DNA of 25,247 bases, from NCBI GenBank assembly GCA_003567615.1, contig PWZC01000224.1:1-25247 (forward strand), written 5' to 3'. The stretch comes from Gemmatimonadota bacterium (GTDB lineage Bacteria > Gemmatimonadota > Gemmatimonadetes > Longimicrobiales > Gaopeijiaceae). The notes under the pieces are model-generated. The model saw only the letters and a program-made list of their open reading frames with translations, did no database searches and was not told the DNA's origin. The stretch's first letter is position 1. Every line of letters starts with the position of its first letter. Positions 1 through 7,869 of the stretch are shown piece by piece. Position numbers and translations under genes: made by a program.

Positions 1-852
1 CTCCCCCACCGGGGTACCCGTCCCGACGTCCGTCCACTCGGCACCACCCGACCCGGCCCGCCTCCCGCGCAGGCGATCCAGGGGAAACGCACGGGCATCA
101 CGGAGAACGGCCGCCAGCCGAGAACCCCAGAACTCCACCAACACCCGCCCCATGGCCGCGTCGGCCAGGGTGGCATCGCCGGTGAAGCCCAGTGGGTTGA
201 GATCGCCGGCGAGCCAGGCGAATCCGGCCGCTCCCTCAGCCGAGACGATCTCCAGCGAGGCCTCCAGCTCCTCCGCCAGGGAAGGCCCCGGACGAAGCTC
301 CTCCGTGCGAACCAGGTCGGGTCGGAGATGAAGCATCATGGCTGTCTCCACAGCCCCACCGTGGAGCCCGTGTCGCCACTCCCTGGCCGGAAGCTCCACC
401 GAAGGAGGCTGTCCGAGACGGGGGTAGTGAACCGGAATGACCAGGAGTCCCGCCTCGGCGCGAAGGCGCAGCGCCGCGCCCTCCAGGGTGTGCCGGTTCC
501 CCCCGTGCGCATTCAGGATGACCAGCCGTCGACCGCCCGATGCGGCGAGGCGCCGGCCCATCTGGACCACCCAGGCCGCCAGGAGATCCGCCGGGACACT
601 CAGGGTCCCGGGAAAGCTCTCATGCTCCAGGCTGGCACCCACTTCAAGGGCCGGGAGATGCACCAGGGGAAAGGCCGAGGGTAGGTTCCGTTCGGCCTCC
701 GACGCGAGTGCGCCGGCGATGATGGCGTCGGTGGAGAGGGGCAGATGGGGGCCGTGCTGCTCCGTCGCCGAGACGGCCCAGAGGAAGACGGGATCCGACT
801 CGGCGAGCCGCGCCGTCTCTGCCGAGGTCAGCTCTCCCCAGACCGGGGTCAT
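1..852 (-). CDS. Creatininase-family amidohydrolase (3' end outside window)
   Basis: I translated this by hand from the ATG at 852 and the frame stays open for 284 codons to the left edge, so the C-terminus is missing. The N-terminal third carries TEQHGPHLPLSTDAI (about residues 35-49), the classic metal-binding segment of creatininase-type hydrolases (Glu, His and Asp ligands). It is followed by LVILNAHGGN (about 128-137) and by HGGAVETAMM (about 180-189), whose Glu is the usual late metal ligand. The family makes or breaks amide bonds of small cyclic or formamido compounds (creatinine, formamidopyrimidines, the mycofactocin peptide), so the substrate cannot be named. The ATG overlaps the stop of the upstream FkbM gene as ATGA, so the two are probably translationally coupled. 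No signal peptide; expected in the cytoplasm. Family assignment is firm, substrate unknown. Confidence 0.9.
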   Translation of the reverse strand, partial: MTPVWGELTSAETARLAESDPVFLWAVSATEQHGPHLPLSTDAIIAGALASEAERNLPSAFPLVHLPALEVGASLEHESFPGTLSVPADLLAAWVVQMGRRLAASGGRRLVILNAHGGNRHTLEGAALRLRAEAGLLVIPVHYPRLGQPPSVELPAREWRHGLHGGAVETAMMLHLRPDLVRTEELRPGPSLAEELEASLEIVSAEGAAGFAWLAGDLNPLGFTGDATLADAAMGRVLVEFWGSRLAAVLRDARAFPLDRLRGRRAGSGGAEWTDVGTGTPVGE

Positions 853-1595
853 GATCCCTCCCGAAGGCGACGGGCGTAGAGATCGCCCGAGGGGATGCCC
901 CCGGCCCCACCATGGAGCCAGGCCAGGGCTTCCGCTGACGACCGCCACCGGGAAAAGAGGAAGCGGCGTTCCTCACCGGAGATGGCGTTGTACTCGTACG
1001 CGTCCAGGTCGGCCAGACGCTCCACGCACGACACGGTCACCCCCAGCGAACCGGCCACGAACTCCACGGACAGCGCCTCCAGGGGCCGGGTCAGCCCCGC
1101 CAGGACCCGGTCCTCGAATCCCTCCACGTCCACCTTGCAGAACCGTGGCTCGCCATGCTCACGGATCAGCTCGTCCAGGGTGGTCACCGGCACCTCCACC
1201 TGGCGGTTCCAGCGAATGCGGCTGAATCCAGGGTTCGTGCGTCGGATCTGCTCGGTCCACCCCCGGTCCAGGGTGGACACGGTGGGGTTGCCCGGACTCA
1301 CGGCCAAAGACGCCGATCCGGTGGACGGGCCCGCCGCCCGGGGCACGATCACCACCCCCGGTCGCCCCCCCACCAGGCGCCGAAGCCAGGGGAGGAGCCG
1401 GGGATTGGGTTCCAGCGCCACGACCCTCGCCCCCAGAGCCGAAAAGGCCGCCGTGCGGTCTCCCAGGTGCGCACCCACATCGAAGACCAGGTCATCGGGC
1501 CCCACAAATTGCGCGTAGAGCTCCCGCAGCGCTCCCTGCCGACCGGGGCGCCAATAGATGAAGAGGGAGCGCAGCAGACCCCACCAGGCCCGCAT
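849..1595 (-). CDS. FkbM-family SAM-dependent methyltransferase
   Basis: A 248-residue protein with the FkbM layout: VFDVGAHLGDRT (36-48, SAM-binding motif I), ALEPNP (60-65, acidic end of strand 2), VTTLDELI (137-144) and CKVDVEGFE (153-161), the family hallmark. FkbM enzymes O-methylate sugars or secondary metabolites. No signal peptide or membrane segment is obvious, so it is probably cytoplasmic. Its ATG directly abuts the stop of the CBS-domain gene (no spacer), and its TGA overlaps the start of the creatininase-family gene, so the three form one minus-strand operon. The acceptor substrate cannot be read from the sequence. A second, longer FkbM gene lies at 20550-21554; the two look only distantly related. 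Confidence 0.88.
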   Translation of the reverse strand: MRAWWGLLRSLFIYWRPGRQGALRELYAQFVGPDDLVFDVGAHLGDRTAAFSALGARVVALEPNPRLLPWLRRLVGGRPGVVIVPRAAGPSTGSASLAVSPGNPTVSTLDRGWTEQIRRTNPGFSRIRWNRQVEVPVTTLDELIREHGEPRFCKVDVEGFEDRVLAGLTRPLEALSVEFVAGSLGVTVSCVERLADLDAYEYNAISGEERRFLFSRWRSSAEALAWLHGGAGGIPSGDLYARRLREGS

Positions 1596-2135
1596 TCAGG
1601 AGTCGGCCAGGTGGTCCAGGATGTCGCTGGTGGTGACGATCCCCACCAGGTGACCGGTGTCCACCACCAGGACGCGGTGGATCTTCTTCTCCCGCAGGAG
1701 CCGAGCCAGATCCTGGATGCTGGCCTCGGGCGGGATCATGACCGGATTGGTGCTCATGATGTCGGCGACCCTGTACCCGTCGAAGAGCGTGTCCGGCACC
1801 TCCTGAATCCGCGATCGAACATCCACGAAGCCCCCTCCGGGGGTGACGTAGTAGGCGAAGAATTCCCCCTCCACCGGCGGGTCGAGGAAGCCGCTCTCCT
1901 GCGGTGGCGCACTTCGCGCCATCCCCCATCGCATGGCCTCGGGTACCTCACCCATCTCCCGGGCCAGGTGAAGCACGTCCCGAACGGAGACGATCCCCAC
2001 CAGCGCCTCGTCCGCATCCACCACCGGGGCTCCCGTGATGGCCCTTTCGTCGAGGAAAGCCACCAGATCGGCCACCGAAGTCTCAGGCGGGATAGTTGCC
2101 ACATCCGTCTTCATCAGATCCCTGACGCGTATCAT
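1596..2135 (-). CDS. CBS-domain pair protein
   Basis: A 179-residue protein with two CBS modules. The first runs about 1-60 (RVRDLMKTDVATIPPETSV, then GAPVVDADEALVGIVSVRD) and the second about 120-177 (VADIMSTNPVMIPPEAS, then HRVLVVDTGHLVGIVTTSD). About 60 residues of less conserved, Pro/Gly-rich sequence separate them. CBS pairs form a Bateman module that usually senses adenosyl nucleotides; no catalytic domain is attached. I chose the ATG at 2135 because CBS-pair proteins typically begin just before this motif and AAGGA precedes it at good distance. The frame continues upstream to a GTG at 2213 (205 residues), so a longer form is possible. It is the first gene of the operon with the FkbM methyltransferase and the creatininase-family gene. 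What it regulates is unknown. Confidence 0.85.
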   Translation of the reverse strand: MIRVRDLMKTDVATIPPETSVADLVAFLDERAITGAPVVDADEALVGIVSVRDVLHLAREMGEVPEAMRWGMARSAPPQESGFLDPPVEGEFFAYYVTPGGGFVDVRSRIQEVPDTLFDGYRVADIMSTNPVMIPPEASIQDLARLLREKKIHRVLVVDTGHLVGIVTTSDILDHLADS

Positions 2136-2322
2136 GGCTTCCTTGAGGTTGGAGAGAGGGCGAAGAACGACCTTCCTTCCTGAAAATGGGGCAAGAGCCA
2201 TGCTGGAGGCCACCCTCCCTCCGCTTCAACGGCGGCCACCAGGGACCCCTCACACCGTTCGGAGACTATGATCCGGTGCGGAATTGCGAACCAGTACCCA
2301 AAACGAGGAGAACGTCCGACCC
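2136..2322. promoter_or_regulatory. Divergent intergenic region (CBS operon / gldA)
   Basis: This gap separates the minus-strand CBS operon from plus-strand gldA and must hold both promoters. On the plus strand a TATGAT hexamer at 2267-2272 could be a -10 box for gldA, but no convincing -35 lies at the right distance. GAGGAG at 2305-2310 is the likely ribosome binding site for gldA, about 12 bases before the ATG. No operator-like palindrome or riboswitch fold was noticed. Confidence 0.3.
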
Positions 2323-3417
2323 ATGATGCAGACAACCCTCTTTCCCGGCCGCTATGTACAGGGAGATGGCGCCGTGTCCCGCCTTGGCAGTGAACTCTCA
2401 CGCCTCGGCCAGCGGGCCCTTCTTCTGGCCGATCCCTTTGCCCGGGACAACCTCCTGGATCGAATGGATCTCTCGGGCGATCACGGCGTGGAGTTTCACG
2501 TTGAGGGCTTTGGAGGAGAGTGCTCGGATCCCGAGATCCGGCGCCTGGTGGAAGTGGCCCGGGACCAGGGAGCCCAGGTCGTGGTGGGATTCGGTGGCGG
2601 GAAGACGCTGGACACGGCCAAAGCCGTGGCCCACGAACTTGAGGTCCCGGTGGCGGTGGTCCCCACCATCGCCTCCACGGACGCTCCCTGCTCGGCCCTC
2701 TCCGTGATCTACACGCCCGAAGGGGAGATGGACCGCTACCTCATCCTCCCCCGAAATCCCGATCTGGTCCTGGTGGACACGGGCATCATCGCCCAGGCCC
2801 CGGCTCGATTCCTGGTGGCAGGTATCGGCGATGCGCTGGCCACCTGGTTCGAAGCCGATGCCTGTGAACAGAGCTGGGCAGCGAACCTGTCCGGGGACCG
2901 GGGATCCGTCACCGCCTTCGCCCTGGCCCGGCTGTGCTACGAAACGATCCTGGAGTACGGACAGGCCGCAGTGGTCTCGTGCCGGGAAGAGGTCGTCACG
3001 CCGGCGCTGGAGAGGGTGGTTGAGGCCAACACCCTCCTGAGCGGGCTCGGGTTCGAGAGTGGGGGACTCGGCGCGGCCCACGCCATCCACAACGGGCTCA
3101 CCATCCTGGAAGCCACCCATGGCTCGTGGCACGGGGAGAAGGTGACCATCGGCGTCCTGGCCTCGCTCTTCCTCACGGACAAGCCACGGGAAATCCTGGA
3201 CGAGGTGTATGACTTCTGTGAGGAGGTGGGGCTGCCCACCACCCTGGACGAGATCGGTCTGGGCGATGTCGGCCACGACGATCTCATGCGGGTCGCGGAG
3301 CGGGCCTGTGCCGAGGGCGAGACCATCCACAACGAGCCCATGCCCGTCACCCCCCGGGCCGTCCATGCGGCCCTCCGGGCGGCCGATGCCGAGGGACGGC
3401 GGCGGAAGGACGGATAG
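2323..3417 (+). CDS. gldA: Glycerol dehydrogenase (NAD-dependent, Zn-type)
   Basis: A 364-residue iron/zinc-containing alcohol dehydrogenase closely matching GldA (E. coli GldA is 367 residues). It oxidises glycerol to dihydroxyacetone with NAD+. Visible landmarks are the NAD-binding GFGGGKTLDTAKAVA (89-103), PTIASTDAPCSALSVIYT (114-131), AGIGDALATWFEA (166-178), FESGGLGAAHAIHNGLT (244-260) and HGSWHGEKV (266-274). By family knowledge the Zn ligands correspond to Asp170, His253 and His270, and all are present. The start is the ATG at 2323 (a second ATG follows at 2326), preceded by GAGGAG; a TTG at 2284 would add residues foreign to the family. It appears to stand alone: no dihydroxyacetone kinase or glycerol transporter is nearby. 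Cytoplasmic. Confidence 0.95.
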   Translation: MMQTTLFPGRYVQGDGAVSRLGSELSRLGQRALLLADPFARDNLLDRMDLSGDHGVEFHVEGFGGECSDPEIRRLVEVARDQGAQVVVGFGGGKTLDTAKAVAHELEVPVAVVPTIASTDAPCSALSVIYTPEGEMDRYLILPRNPDLVLVDTGIIAQAPARFLVAGIGDALATWFEADACEQSWAANLSGDRGSVTAFALARLCYETILEYGQAAVVSCREEVVTPALERVVEANTLLSGLGFESGGLGAAHAIHNGLTILEATHGSWHGEKVTIGVLASLFLTDKPREILDEVYDFCEEVGLPTTLDEIGLGDVGHDDLMRVAERACAEGETIHNEPMPVTPRAVHAALRAADAEGRRRKDG

Positions 3418-3525
3418 GGCCCGACCCGGAATGCGGTGGGCTCACTGAATGTCCACCGGATTCGGTCCGTAGGGAGGGGGCACGGGGGTGGACGGGAAGA
3501 CCCCGTCACCGCACCTTGCCTCGCC

Positions 3526-3569
3526 GGTCGGTTCCGCCCGCCTCGCCAGAGGGACAGGCGGGACCGACC
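3526..3569 (+). repeat. Bulged stem-loop between gldA and the ABC operon
   Basis: GGTCGGT (3526-3532) pairs with ACCGACC (3563-3569), and CCCGCCT (3537-3543) pairs with AGGCGGG (3556-3562). A 4-base bulge lies on the left arm and the loop is 12 bases. It sits about 110 bases after the gldA stop and 45 bases before the permease start. There is no T-tract, so it could be a weak terminator or a structured leader for the ABC operon. Nothing else was recognised in the 197-base gap. Confidence 0.35.
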
Positions 3570-3614
3570 CGACGAGAATTCTACCGCCCCCGGGCCCCTC
3601 TCCCAGGATATGCC

Positions 3615-4889
3615 ATGGATCTCCGACAGATCTGGACGCTGTACCGGCACGAGATCCGCTCGGCGCTGCGGGAACGGAGCATCCTCCTCACCAGCATCAT
3701 CCTTCCCGTGGTCATGTACCCGACCCTCCTCTGGGTTGGATTCACCGGATTCTACTTCCTGGAAGGCCAGGCCGAGGCCATGAACACCCGGATCGGGGTT
3801 TCTCCCGTTCCGGAGGCCCATCAGGCCCTGGTGGACTCCCTGGCCTCCGATCCCCGGATCGAGATCCGGGAGTGGAGCGACAACGAGCAGGCCGCCGCCA
3901 TGGAGATCGCCCGGGGCCGATTGGAGGCGCTTGTGGAATCCATGCCGCCCGGGGAAGGCGGCGGGGCGCTGGACGGGAATCGGACCATCCGGATCCTGTA
4001 CACCGAGGTCCGGGAGGGCAGCCGATCGGCCCGCAACCGCATCGAGCAGGTGACCGACGCACATGGCGCCCAGTGGATCGCCGAACTGCGGCGTGACCTG
4101 GGCGTGTCGGATACCGTCTGGGCCGACTACGCCGTGGTCATGACCGACCAGGCCACCGCCGAGGACGTGACCCGTTTCCTCCTGGCCATGATCGTCCCGC
4201 TACTGACCCTCATCATGGTGGCGCTGGCTGCCTTCTATCCCGCCATCGACGCCACGGCGGGAGAGCGGGAGCGGGGGACCTGGGAGACCCTCATGACCGT
4301 CGCCGCCCCCCGGAGCAACGTGGCCACGGCCAAGTATCTCTACGTGGCCCCCTTCGGCGCCGTGGGCGGGCTCCTGAATCTGGCTGCCCTGGCCCTGTCC
4401 ATCCAATGGATCCTGTCGCCCATGACCAACGGCGTCGGCGAGGAGATCAGCCAGGGCGGCTTTCCCCTCTCGGCCATCCCGGTGATCGTGGCGGGAACGG
4501 CGCTCCTGGGCCTTTTCGTAGCCGCCGGCATGCTGGTATTCGCCGTGTTCGCTCGGGACTTCAAGGAGGGGCAATCCATGATCACCCCCTTCTACATCGT
4601 GATCCTCATGCCGGCCCTCTTTCTCCAGTCTCCCAACCTGGAGTTCAGCACCGGGCTGGCCGCCGTTCCCATCGTCAACGTGGCCCTTCTCCTCCGTGGC
4701 GCCATCCTTGGCGACATCCCGTTCCTCTCGGGGTTGGTGACACTCCTGTCCATGGGCGTGGCGGTGATTGCCGCCGTGGCCCTGGCCCAGTTCGTCATGC
4801 GCCGGGAGGAGGTCCTTCTCGGGACCGGCCAGGGCGGTCTCTGGGATTTCCTGACCCGTACCCTCCGTCGAGGGAGGAATGGCGCATGA
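3615..4889 (+). CDS. ABC-2 type export permease, NatB-like
   Basis: A 424-residue membrane protein with the ABC-2 exporter plan. One N-terminal transmembrane helix (about 22-48) is followed by a large extracytoplasmic domain of about 140 residues and then a bundle of five or six helices from about residue 187. The family motif AGERERGTWETLM (215-227), after the second helix, matches the GEKERGT signature of NatB-type permeases. The likely start is the ATG at 3615, in a short AGGA context; the frame is open upstream to a TTG at 3516, but those residues are charged and unlike the family. Its stop overlaps the ATPase start as ATGA. It probably pairs with the second permease of the operon as a heterodimeric exporter. 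NatAB exports sodium; the substrate here is unknown. Confidence 0.88.
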   Translation: MDLRQIWTLYRHEIRSALRERSILLTSIILPVVMYPTLLWVGFTGFYFLEGQAEAMNTRIGVSPVPEAHQALVDSLASDPRIEIREWSDNEQAAAMEIARGRLEALVESMPPGEGGGALDGNRTIRILYTEVREGSRSARNRIEQVTDAHGAQWIAELRRDLGVSDTVWADYAVVMTDQATAEDVTRFLLAMIVPLLTLIMVALAAFYPAIDATAGERERGTWETLMTVAAPRSNVATAKYLYVAPFGAVGGLLNLAALALSIQWILSPMTNGVGEEISQGGFPLSAIPVIVAGTALLGLFVAAGMLVFAVFARDFKEGQSMITPFYIVILMPALFLQSPNLEFSTGLAAVPIVNVALLLRGAILGDIPFLSGLVTLLSMGVAVIAAVALAQFVMRREEVLLGTGQGGLWDFLTRTLRRGRNGA

Positions 4890-5677
4890 CCGACCCGTTC
4901 GTTCAGACCCGGAACCTGACCAAGACCTTCTACGAAGAGAGCCGGGGCGAGGTCCGGGCCGTGGATGGCGTCGACCTGACCTGTAGCAGCGGCGAGATCT
5001 TCGGCCTGCTCGGGGCCAACGGGGCTGGAAAGACCACGACGCTGCGGATGCTGTCCACCGTCCTGCGCCCCACCTCCGGTGAGGCGTGGGTCATGGGACA
5101 CGAGGTCCGGAAGGATCCGGAGCGCGTCCGTGGGAACCTGGGTTTCTATTCGGCCAGTACGGCGCTGTACCCCAAGATCACGGCCCGGGAGACCCTGCGC
5201 TTCTTCGCCCAGGTGAACCGTTTCCCCCGGGAGCGCATCGAGTCGCGGATCGAAGACCTCATCGACCGGTTCGGCATCCGGGACTTCGCCGACAGCCGCG
5301 TGGAGAAACTCTCCAGCGGGATGAAGCAGAAGGTCTCCATCGCCCGCACCGTGGCCCACGACCCCCCGGTGCTGATCTTCGACGAACCGACGGTGGCGCT
5401 GGACGTGCTGAACGCCATCGAACTCCGGCAGATCATTGCCGCGCTTCGGGATGAGGGAAAGGCGATCCTCTTCTCGACCCACATCATGAGCGAAGCCGAA
5501 CAGCTCTGCGACCGGATCGCCATCATCCACCAGGGAAGAATCCTGGCCGTGGGCACCCTGGATGAGTTGAGGGAGGCCACCGGCCATCACTATCTGGAAG
5601 AGATCTTCGTCCACTTCGCCCGCGTCCGGGATCCGGAGGAAGCCGAGCTGGAGAGCCTGCGTCGAGACCGTCCATGA
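4886..5677 (+). CDS. ABC transporter ATPase, NatA-like
   Basis: A 263-residue nucleotide-binding subunit. Motifs in order are Walker A GANGAGKTT (43-51), signature LSSGMKQKVSIAR (142-154), Walker B VLIFDEPT (162-169) and the switch His in STHIM (197-201). Two deviations are visible. The Q-loop region reads LGFYSASTALYP, without the usual glutamine, and the D-loop reads ALDV rather than GLDV. The first is familiar in some NatA-like subunits, so activity is still expected. It powers the two permeases on either side. Both junctions are 4-base ATGA overlaps, which implies one polycistronic message and coupled translation. The start at 4886 also removes the out-of-family residues that the open frame would add upstream. 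Confidence 0.93.
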   Translation: MTDPFVQTRNLTKTFYEESRGEVRAVDGVDLTCSSGEIFGLLGANGAGKTTTLRMLSTVLRPTSGEAWVMGHEVRKDPERVRGNLGFYSASTALYPKITARETLRFFAQVNRFPRERIESRIEDLIDRFGIRDFADSRVEKLSSGMKQKVSIARTVAHDPPVLIFDEPTVALDVLNAIELRQIIAALRDEGKAILFSTHIMSEAEQLCDRIAIIHQGRILAVGTLDELREATGHHYLEEIFVHFARVRDPEEAELESLRRDRP

Positions 5678-7770
5678 GGCTCACCGTTCCCATCCGTGCC
5701 ATCTTCGGTCTGGAAATCCGCACCCTTCTCCGGGACCCGCGGACCCTCCTCATCTCGGTGGTCCTTCCCATCGTGCTCATCCCGGCCATTCTCATCGCCG
5801 GGGACTGGATCGAGTCCAGGGAAGCCCGGGCCAGCGAGGCCCTGAACTTCCGGGTGGCCGTGGATGGCGACAGGGCCGATTTTGCCCGATCCCTCCTCCT
5901 CCGGGTCGACGATGGGACCCGTGGCGTGGAGGAGACCGGCCCCACGTCCAGGTTCCAGGTCGTGGATCTCGAGCGACCACGGGAGGCCCTGACCGACGGC
6001 CGCATCGATGTGGTCCTTCAGGCATTGGACTTCGACACATGGATCCGCGGTGTGGAAGACGGATCCGTGGATCCCGGTCCCGTGGAGCCGACGGCGGAGT
6101 TGGAGGGGGCGCCTCGATTCCAGATCCTCTTCCATTCGGATCGGACCTCCTCCAGGGAGGGAGCCCAGAACCTCCGACGCCCCCTCCTCGATGTCCGGGA
6201 GGTTCGCCGGGACTCCATCCTCCTGGCGAGCGGATTCCCGGTTCCCACCGACGAGGTTCTGGCGGTGGAAAGCATCAATGTGGCGCCCCCCGAGGCCATG
6301 GAGGGGGCCCTGCTGGGTCGATTCCTCACCCTGATCCTCCTGGGTCTCATGACCCTGGGCGGCTCCGCCATTGCCACCGACACCCTGGCGGGAGAGAAGG
6401 AACGAGGGACCCTCAACACCCTGCTCACCTCGGCGGCCCGTCGTCAGGAGATCATCACGGGCAAGCTCCTGGCCATCATGGCGGTGGCTTTCGCCATCGC
6501 CCTGATCCAGATCCTGAATCTCTGGCTCTTCCTGGGTCTCGAAATCGTGGATGTGGGAGGTGCGCTGGCCGTCCGGATCCCTCCGGAGGCGGCGCTTCTT
6601 CTTCTGGTGCTCTATCTCCCGGCGGTGGCCCTGGTGTCGGGTGTGCTGCTCCTCACCTCGGCATACGCCCGGAGCTACAAGGAAGCCCAACTCTACCTGA
6701 CCCCTGTGCTCCTGGCTCTGGTGCTTCCGGCAGCGCTGCCCATGCTTCCGGGGATCTCCCTTCAGTCAGCCATCCTCCTCGTGCCCATTGCCAACCTGGG
6801 CGTGGCGGTTCGGGACCTTCTCATGGGGGACATCCATCTCCCCTCCATCATGACGGCCTGGCTGGTGACGGCGCTGGCCGCCTCCTGGGTCACCCGTCGA
6901 TGCGTCCTGGCCATCCAGGATGAGAATCTGCTTCTGGGCGACCGGTCCCAGGAGGAGCATACCGGCGGCGAGGGCCTCTTCCGCCGACAGGTGCTCGTGT
7001 GGATCCTGGTCCTCTGGGGGGTGAAGATCCTCTGGGACTTCAACATCCCGGTTCAGGACCTACGGTGGGCCTCGCTTCTGGGCGTGGGACTCGTCTTCGG
7101 CCTCTTCCCCCTGGTGGTGATTCGCCGATTCCGGCTCGAGCCTCGGAAGGCGCTGGCTCTCAGGATGCCCCACCCCGGGGTGTGGGCGGGGGTGCTCCTG
7201 GGCGTGCCGGCGGGGATCCTCACCGTGCTCGGCGTATTCCAGTTGGTGGACACCGTGGTCCCGGTACCCACCGAGATGATGGAGAGCCTGGGCCAGGCCA
7301 TGACGCCGGAGGCCATCCCGATCTGGCAGCTCCTCATCTTCGTGGCGCTGATCCCGGGAATCACCGAAGAACTCACCTTCAGGGGGGTGGTGCTCTACGG
7401 CCTTCGCCGCCGGTTCGGAGCCGTGGGCCTGGCGCTGATGGTGGGGCTCATCTTCGGCATCTTCCACTTCTCCCTCTTCCGGATCCCCACGACGGCGACG
7501 CTGGGGGTGATCCTGACGGCGGTCACGCTCCTCACCGGTTCCATCTTCCCAGCCATGGTCTGGCACATCCTGAACAACGCCCTGGCGGTTCTGGCGAGTC
7601 GGGACATGCTTCCCGGAATCGACGCGGAATGGCTGTCGGAGGGGGTGGGGTGGGGGTGGAGCGTCGGGGGGCTGCTCGCCCTCCTGGTGGCCTTCGCCAT
7701 CATCTGGCGGTTCCGCACACCCTATCCGGAGGTTGGCCCGCCCCGGGTCCGGGAAACGGTCAGGGGCTAG
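5674..7770 (+). CDS. ABC-2 permease fused to CPBP intramembrane protease
   Basis: A 698-residue two-part membrane protein. Residues 1 to about 430 form an ABC-2 permease: first helix about 24-42, a large external domain, then AGEKERGTLNTLL (239-251) and a helix bundle. After a linker come further helices with the CPBP (Abi/CAAX-like) protease motifs: EELTFRG (565-571), a helix ending IFHFSLFR, and a late WHILNN. The Glu-Glu-x3-Arg and His motifs are the catalytic set of this glutamic-type intramembrane protease family. The fusion architecture is known in bacterial genomes, but its purpose is not settled. It may trim or sense a membrane substrate being exported. Start ATG at 5674 overlaps the ATPase stop. 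It is the last gene of the operon. Confidence 0.9.
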   Translation: MRLTVPIRAIFGLEIRTLLRDPRTLLISVVLPIVLIPAILIAGDWIESREARASEALNFRVAVDGDRADFARSLLLRVDDGTRGVEETGPTSRFQVVDLERPREALTDGRIDVVLQALDFDTWIRGVEDGSVDPGPVEPTAELEGAPRFQILFHSDRTSSREGAQNLRRPLLDVREVRRDSILLASGFPVPTDEVLAVESINVAPPEAMEGALLGRFLTLILLGLMTLGGSAIATDTLAGEKERGTLNTLLTSAARRQEIITGKLLAIMAVAFAIALIQILNLWLFLGLEIVDVGGALAVRIPPEAALLLLVLYLPAVALVSGVLLLTSAYARSYKEAQLYLTPVLLALVLPAALPMLPGISLQSAILLVPIANLGVAVRDLLMGDIHLPSIMTAWLVTALAASWVTRRCVLAIQDENLLLGDRSQEEHTGGEGLFRRQVLVWILVLWGVKILWDFNIPVQDLRWASLLGVGLVFGLFPLVVIRRFRLEPRKALALRMPHPGVWAGVLLGVPAGILTVLGVFQLVDTVVPVPTEMMESLGQAMTPEAIPIWQLLIFVALIPGITEELTFRGVVLYGLRRRFGAVGLALMVGLIFGIFHFSLFRIPTTATLGVILTAVTLLTGSIFPAMVWHILNNALAVLASRDMLPGIDAEWLSEGVGWGWSVGGLLALLVAFAIIWRFRTPYPEVGPPRVRETVRG

Positions 7771-7869
7771 GGTCCGAAGGCCAACCTGCCGAAACTTGTA
7801 TCCAGATCCCTGGACTCCGGACGCACCCGTAGCCCAGGGCAGCGTCCTCGTCCGACCAGGTGCCCTACT

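Noticed and set aside
1155..2183. A 342-codon plus-strand open frame
   Set aside because: It is antisense to the FkbM and CBS genes, which carry family motifs; its translation is His/Pro/Gly-rich without a domain.
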